A stretch of 9,695 nucleotides of DNA from Pseudomonadota bacterium (GTDB lineage: Bacteria; Pseudomonadota; Gammaproteobacteria; Acidithiobacillales; Acidithiobacillaceae): positions 1 through 9,695 of the forward strand of contig JAKAVW010000032.1 of the NCBI GenBank assembly GCA_021827445.1. The letters are read 5' to 3'. The stretch's first letter is position 1. Every line of letters begins with the position of its first letter. Positions 6,503-9,695 of this stretch are shown here, piece by piece. The notes beneath the pieces are model-generated. The model worked only from the letters and a program-made list of their open reading frames with translations, was not told where the DNA came from and did no database searches. Made by a program: the position numbers and the translations under genes.

Positions 6503-6518
6503 AGTGCATGCTATTAAA

Positions 6519-6534
6519 TGGCCCGTTTTTTGCT
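6519..6534 (+). promoter_or_regulatory. Sigma-54 (-24/-12) promoter of the uptake hydrogenase operon
   Basis: TGGCCCGTTTTTTGCT fits the TGGCACG-N4-TTGCW pattern with one mismatch (C for A at the fifth base). The invariant GG (6520-6521) and GC (6532-6533) are separated by exactly 10 bases. Transcription should start near 6545, giving a leader of about 57 bases before the small-subunit ATG. Sigma-54 control with an NtrC-family activator is established for many uptake hydrogenase operons and matches the kinase encoded upstream. Confidence 0.8.
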
Positions 6535-6545
6535 GATGTCAGCAA
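6530..6545. repeat. Perfect dyad over the -12 element and predicted transcription start
   Basis: TTGCTGA-TG-TCAGCAA: 7-bp arms around a 2-bp centre. It shares TTGCT with the -12 element and ends at the predicted +1. It is placed where a repressor would block sigma-54 polymerase or where DNA melts. Function unknown. Confidence 0.4.
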
Positions 6546-6556
6546 CGATATGGATG

Positions 6557-6594
6557 CCGGCTTCCTGGTGCCGGACAACCATTATAATGGGAGG
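6557..6594 (+). promoter_or_regulatory. Structured leader and ribosome binding site of hyaA
   Basis: The 5' leader holds a small hairpin, CCGGC (6557-6561) with GCCGG (6570-6574). A perfect 12-bp palindrome, CCATTATAATGG (6579-6590), follows and runs into the ribosome site GGGAGG (6589-6594), 7 bases before the ATG at 6602. If the RNA folds or dimerises through the palindrome, it could limit access to the ribosome site. This strong site decides the start codon against an in-frame ATG at 6518, which overlaps the promoter. Confidence 0.45.
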
Positions 6595-6601
6595 AAGTGC
6601 A

Positions 6602-7738
6602 ATGCCAGAGACTGAAACTTTTTACGGGGTGCTGCGTGCACAAGGGGTTACCCGCCGCAGTTTCCTGAAGTTCTGCAGCCTTACCGCCGCTGCCTTGGGT
6701 TTGGGGCCGGACTACGTAGGCCAGATCGCTTACGCCATGGAGACCAAACCCCGCATTCCAGTACTGTGGATGCACGGGCTGGAATGTACGTGCTGTTCGG
6801 AGTCGTTTATCCGTTCCGGACACCCGTTGGCCAAGGATGTCATCCTGAAGATGATCTCGTTGGACTATGACGATACCCTCATGGCTTCAGCGGGCTATCA
6901 GGCCGAGGCCATCCTGGATGAGATCCCCAAAAAATATCCGGGAGAATATATCCTGGCGGTGGAAGGCAACCCACCGCTGAACGAGGATGGGATGTACTGC
7001 ATCGTCGGCGGCAAGCCTTTTGTGGAGAAACTCAAGAGTGTGGCCGCCAACGCCAAGGCAGTGATTGCCTGGGGGGCCTGCGCCTCCTGGGGATGTGTGC
7101 AGGCCGCTCATCCAAATCCCACCGCCGCTACGCCCATCGACAAGGTCATCACGGATAAACCCATTATCAAGGTTCCCGGCTGTCCGCCCATCGCCGAAGT
7201 GATGACCGGGGTCATCACCTACATGCTTACCTTTGGCCGCATACCCGATCTTGATGGACGGGGCAGACCGCTCATGTTCTATAGCCAGCGAATCCATGAC
7301 AAGTGCTATCGCCGCCCTCACTTCGATGCGGGTGAGTATGTGGAATCCTGGGATGACCAAGGGGCCCGTGAGGGGTATTGCCTTTACAAGATGGGTTGCA
7401 AAGGACCCACGACTTATAACGCCTGCTCGACGGTTCGCTGGAATGGTGGGGTGTCATTCCCTATCCAGTCTGGGCATGGCTGCATAGGCTGCTCGGAGGA
7501 GGGATTCTGGGACAATGGACCATTTTATAGCCGTCTCTCCGATGTTCATGGTTTCGGGATCGAGGCCAATGCCGACAAGATCGGAGGCGTGGCGGCAGGG
7601 GTGGTCGGGACTGGGGTCGCGGCACATGCGGGGGTCAGCGCCGTGCTGCGGGCGCGGAACAAATCCCATAAGGGCGACGCATCCGGCGCTGATCAATCCA
7701 CGGAAAAAGATAAGGGACACAAAGGGGATCAACAATGA
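6602..7738 (+). CDS. hyaA: O2-tolerant membrane-bound [NiFe] uptake hydrogenase small subunit (group 1d type; HyaA/HupS/HoxK)
   Basis: Electron-transfer subunit of the periplasmic uptake hydrogenase, passing electrons from the NiFe site to cytochrome b. 378 residues. Tat signal TRRSFLKF at 17-24, with an A-Y-A cleavage site at 43-45. Proximal cluster: C62, C64, C65, C160, C165, C194, that is six cysteines in CTCC and CASWGC motifs. Subtracting the 45-residue signal gives 17, 19, 20, 115, 120 and 149, the numbering of Escherichia coli Hyd-1, whose [4Fe-3S] cluster confers oxygen tolerance. Distal: H232, C235, C260, C266. Medial: C275, C294, C297, with P287 in the usual place. A hydrophobic helix (about 328-348) before a charged tail is the C-terminal membrane anchor. 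First gene of the operon behind the sigma-54 promoter. Its TGA overlaps the next ATG (ATGA), implying coupled translation. Equivalent names are hupS and hoxK. Confidence 0.96.
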   Translation: MPETETFYGVLRAQGVTRRSFLKFCSLTAAALGLGPDYVGQIAYAMETKPRIPVLWMHGLECTCCSESFIRSGHPLAKDVILKMISLDYDDTLMASAGYQAEAILDEIPKKYPGEYILAVEGNPPLNEDGMYCIVGGKPFVEKLKSVAANAKAVIAWGACASWGCVQAAHPNPTAATPIDKVITDKPIIKVPGCPPIAEVMTGVITYMLTFGRIPDLDGRGRPLMFYSQRIHDKCYRRPHFDAGEYVESWDDQGAREGYCLYKMGCKGPTTYNACSTVRWNGGVSFPIQSGHGCIGCSEEGFWDNGPFYSRLSDVHGFGIEANADKIGGVAAGVVGTGVAAHAGVSAVLRARNKSHKGDASGADQSTEKDKGHKGDQQ

Positions 7739-9528
7739 CGACTACTACACCCAACGGGTTCGTCCTGGACAATAGCGGGCGCCGCATGGTGGTGGACCCG
7801 GTGACGCGCATTGAGGGCCACATGCGTTGCGAGGTCAACATCGACGACCAGAAAATCATCCGTAATGCGGTCTCTTCGGGCACCATGTGGCGGGGGCTTG
7901 AGGTGATCCTTAAGGGGCGCGACCCTCGCGATGCCTGGGCCTTCTGCGAGCGCATCTGCGGGGTCTGTACCGGGACCCATGCCCTCACTTCGGTGCGGGC
8001 CGTGGAGGATGCCCTGGGCATCACCATTCCCGAGAATGCCAACACCATCCGCAACATGATGCAGGCCACTCTCTGGACCCACGACCATCTGGTCCATTTC
8101 TATCATCTGCACGCCCTGGACTGGGTGGACGTATTAGGTGCTCTGAAGGCGGATCCGAAGGCCACCAGCGCCCTGGCCCAAAGCATCTCACCCTGGCCCA
8201 ACGCCTCGCCGGGCTACTTTCGCGACGTACAGAACCGGCTGAAAAAATTCGTGGCCTCCGGGCAACTCGGGCCATTTATGAACGGCTACTGGGGAAATGC
8301 GGCCTACAAGCTGCCTCCCGAGGCCAATCTCATGGCTGTTACCCACTATCTGGAGGCGTTGGATTTCCAGAGGGAAATCGTGAAGATTCACACTGTATTT
8401 GGCGGCAAGAACCCGCACCCCAACTGGTTGGTGGGCGGGGTCGCCAGTGCCATTAATCTGGACGGCCCCATGGCCGCCGGCGCTCCTGTTAACATGGTGC
8501 AGCTCAATCTGGTTTCCTCCATCATCGACCGGACGATCGAGTTCATTGATCAGGTTTATTTGCCGGATCTGCTGGCCATCGGCTCCTTTTATAAGGGCTG
8601 GCTCTATGGAGGCGGGCTATCCGGCCACAATGTGCTCGCCTATGGTGATTTTCCGGACCGTGCCAACGATTACGGCCCTGATAATCTCTTGATTCCCCGC
8701 GGCGCCATTGTCAACGGCAACCTTAAAGAGGTTCTGGACGTAGACCTGCGTGATCCGGCGCAGGTGCAGGAGTTTGTCGACCATTCCTGGTACCGCTACC
8801 CCAATGAGAACGAAGGACTCCACCCCTGGGAAGGCATCACCGACCCCAACTTCAAGCTGGGGCCGAACACCAAGGGGACTAAGACCGATATCCAGCAGCT
8901 CGACGAGGGTGCCAAGTATTCCTGGATTAAGGCGCCGCGCTGGCGCGGCCATGCTATGGAAGTTGGTCCCCTGTCCCGCTTCACCATTGGCTACGCGAGG
9001 GGGATTGCGGAATTCAAGGACCCAGTGGACAAGGTCCTTACCGACCTGGGCCTGCCCTTCGAAGCCCTTTTTTCTACTCTCGGGCGGACTGCGGCCCGTG
9101 GCCTGGAGGCGTCGTGGGCAGCCCACAAGCTGCGCTACTTCCATGACAAACTCATGGCCAACCTCAAGTCTGGCGACCTCAGTACCGCCAACATCCAGAA
9201 ATGGGAGCCCTCCAGTTGGCCTAAGGAGGCCAAGGGTGTGGGCTTCGCCGAGGCACCGCGGGGCGCTCTGGGACACTGGGTGCATATCAGGGACGCGCGC
9301 ATCGAGGCCTACCAGGCCGTAGTGCCAACCACCTGGAACGGCTCCCCCAGGGACCCGGCTGGCAACATCGGAGCATTCGAAGCGTCGCTTCTGAATACAC
9401 CCATGGCCGATCCAGAGCAGCCTGTGGAGATCCTGCGCACCCTGCACAGCTTCGATCCTTGCCTCGCCTGTTCCACCCATATCATGGGACCGGGCGGCGA
9501 AGAGTTGACCAAGGTGCAGGTGCGTTAG
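7735..9528 (+). CDS. hyaB: [NiFe] uptake hydrogenase large subunit (HyaB/HupL/HoxG)
   Basis: Holds the NiFe(CN)2CO site that splits H2 in the periplasm; co-exported with the Tat-tagged small subunit. 597 residues, the same length as E. coli HyaB. Motifs: DPVTRIEGH (21-29, with Glu27 as the likely proton gate), RICGVC (C75, C78), EAPRGALGHW with Arg509 of the active-site canopy, and DPCLACSTH with Asp574, C576, C579 and H582. The last 15 residues (IMGPGGEELTKVQVR) form the tail removed after His582 by a HyaD/HupD-type endopeptidase once nickel is in place; that protease gene is not in the window. The position after the first Cys-Gly is Val77, and Leu follows HFYH, the open gas-channel residues, in contrast to the sensor subunit at 4879. 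Starts 4 bp inside hyaA (ATGA overlap), with AAGGGGAT upstream of the ATG. Equivalent names are hupL and hoxG. Confidence 0.97.
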   Translation: MTTTTPNGFVLDNSGRRMVVDPVTRIEGHMRCEVNIDDQKIIRNAVSSGTMWRGLEVILKGRDPRDAWAFCERICGVCTGTHALTSVRAVEDALGITIPENANTIRNMMQATLWTHDHLVHFYHLHALDWVDVLGALKADPKATSALAQSISPWPNASPGYFRDVQNRLKKFVASGQLGPFMNGYWGNAAYKLPPEANLMAVTHYLEALDFQREIVKIHTVFGGKNPHPNWLVGGVASAINLDGPMAAGAPVNMVQLNLVSSIIDRTIEFIDQVYLPDLLAIGSFYKGWLYGGGLSGHNVLAYGDFPDRANDYGPDNLLIPRGAIVNGNLKEVLDVDLRDPAQVQEFVDHSWYRYPNENEGLHPWEGITDPNFKLGPNTKGTKTDIQQLDEGAKYSWIKAPRWRGHAMEVGPLSRFTIGYARGIAEFKDPVDKVLTDLGLPFEALFSTLGRTAARGLEASWAAHKLRYFHDKLMANLKSGDLSTANIQKWEPSSWPKEAKGVGFAEAPRGALGHWVHIRDARIEAYQAVVPTTWNGSPRDPAGNIGAFEASLLNTPMADPEQPVEILRTLHSFDPCLACSTHIMGPGGEELTKVQVR

Positions 9529-9541
9529 AAGGAGATAAAGA

Positions 9542-9695
9542 ATGAGCAGTCAGGAACCATCACAAACCACATCAGCCGTGTATGTCTATGAAGCACCCCT
9601 GCGCCTGTGGCACTGGATCAACGCTGCGGCCATCGTGCTACTCATGATCACCGGCTATCTCATTGGCAATCCGCCGTGGCCTCTCCAGATTGGCC
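9542..9695 (+). CDS. hyaC: Hydrogenase b-type cytochrome subunit, N-terminal part (3' end off the window)
   Basis: Di-heme membrane protein that anchors the hydrogenase and passes electrons to the quinone pool. Only the first 51 residues are present. The ATG at 9542 has a strong AAGGAGAT (9529-9536) and lies 13 bp after the hyaB stop. The visible sequence VYVYEAPLRLWHWINAAA (13-30) is typical of HyaC/HupC/HoxZ cytochromes, with His24 a candidate heme ligand. The first transmembrane helix runs from about 26 to 42, followed by GNPPWP (42-47). Family members are about 220-250 residues. Third gene of the operon; equivalent names are hupC, hoxZ and cybH. Confidence 0.93.
   Translation, partial: MSSQEPSQTTSAVYVYEAPLRLWHWINAAAIVLLMITGYLIGNPPWPLQIG

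Larger units (their letters stand above)
6328..6518. promoter_or_regulatory. AT-rich upstream control region of the uptake hydrogenase operon
   Basis: This stretch is visibly AT-rich between GC-rich genes and holds no credible gene. It contains two dyads: GGTAC-N6-GTACC at 6342-6357 and CACCTA-N9-TAGGTG at 6388-6408, plus an IHF-consensus site at 6490-6502. Taking the transcription start near 6545, the second dyad lies about 140-155 bp upstream, in the range where HupR/HoxA-type enhancer proteins bind other hydrogenase promoters. This is where such binding would be expected. The known HupR half-site pattern TTG-N5-CAA was not found with exact spacing, so the binding site itself is unproven. 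Confidence 0.55.

Noticed and set aside
6518..6601. Extended start of hyaA at 6518
   Set aside because: It lies across the sigma-54 promoter and would be upstream of the mRNA start. It would also bury the Tat signal behind 28 residues.
1..9695. CRISPR arrays, tRNA/rRNA genes, insertion sequences or prophage parts
   Set aside because: No regularly spaced repeats, no tRNA-like cloverleaf or CCA end, no transposase or integrase frame and no terminal inverted repeats were seen. The real genes account for almost all of the window.

Overview
This window carries a hydrogen-sensing and hydrogen-oxidising locus placed beside the housekeeping gene alaS. The organism looks like a GC-rich, aerobic, H2-oxidising proteobacterium. 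The hydrogenase carries the oxygen-tolerance signature, and an H2-sensing hydrogenase with its kinase is present, as in aerobic H2 oxidisers such as Ralstonia/Cupriavidus, Rhodobacter and related bacteria. An Acidithiobacillus-like host is a plausible guess from general gene content, but nothing seen here proves a genus.

Layout, left to right. (1) 2-1618 (+): the C-terminal 538 residues of alanyl-tRNA synthetase; the catalytic part lies off the left edge. (2) 1643-2221 (-): a secreted, Tyr/Trp-rich protein of unknown function with a Gly/His/Arg-rich tail, convergent with alaS. (3) A 181-bp divergent gap, then 2403-6327 (+): a cytoplasmic H2-sensing module made of a soluble PAS histidine kinase (HupT/HoxJ type) and the small and large subunits of a regulatory [NiFe] hydrogenase (HupU/HoxB and HupV/HoxC type). 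A possible 12-residue mini-cistron links kinase and small subunit. (4) 6328-6601: an AT-rich control region with inverted repeats, a full match to the IHF consensus, and a full-consensus-spaced sigma-54 promoter. (5) 6602-9695 (+): a group 1 (1d-type) membrane-bound uptake hydrogenase: Tat-exported small subunit with a six-cysteine proximal cluster, large subunit with a cleavable C-terminal tail, and the first 51 residues of the cytochrome b anchor, cut by the right edge.

How it works together (family knowledge plus inference). HupUV binds H2 in the cytoplasm and changes the kinase activity of HupT. HupT normally acts on an NtrC-family regulator (HupR/HoxA), which with sigma-54 and IHF drives the uptake hydrogenase operon. 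Kinase, sensor, sigma-54 promoter, IHF site and target operon are all here; the response regulator is not in the window. The uptake enzyme then feeds electrons from H2 through three FeS clusters and cytochrome b into the quinone pool.

The parts belong to known families, so this is not a wholly new system. The best points for a second look are the promoter architecture in front of the structural operon, the ATGA-coupled mini-ORF before the sensor subunit, the hairpin over the sensor's last active-site codons, and the side-by-side contrast of two [NiFe] hydrogenases with different cluster ligands and gas-channel residues.
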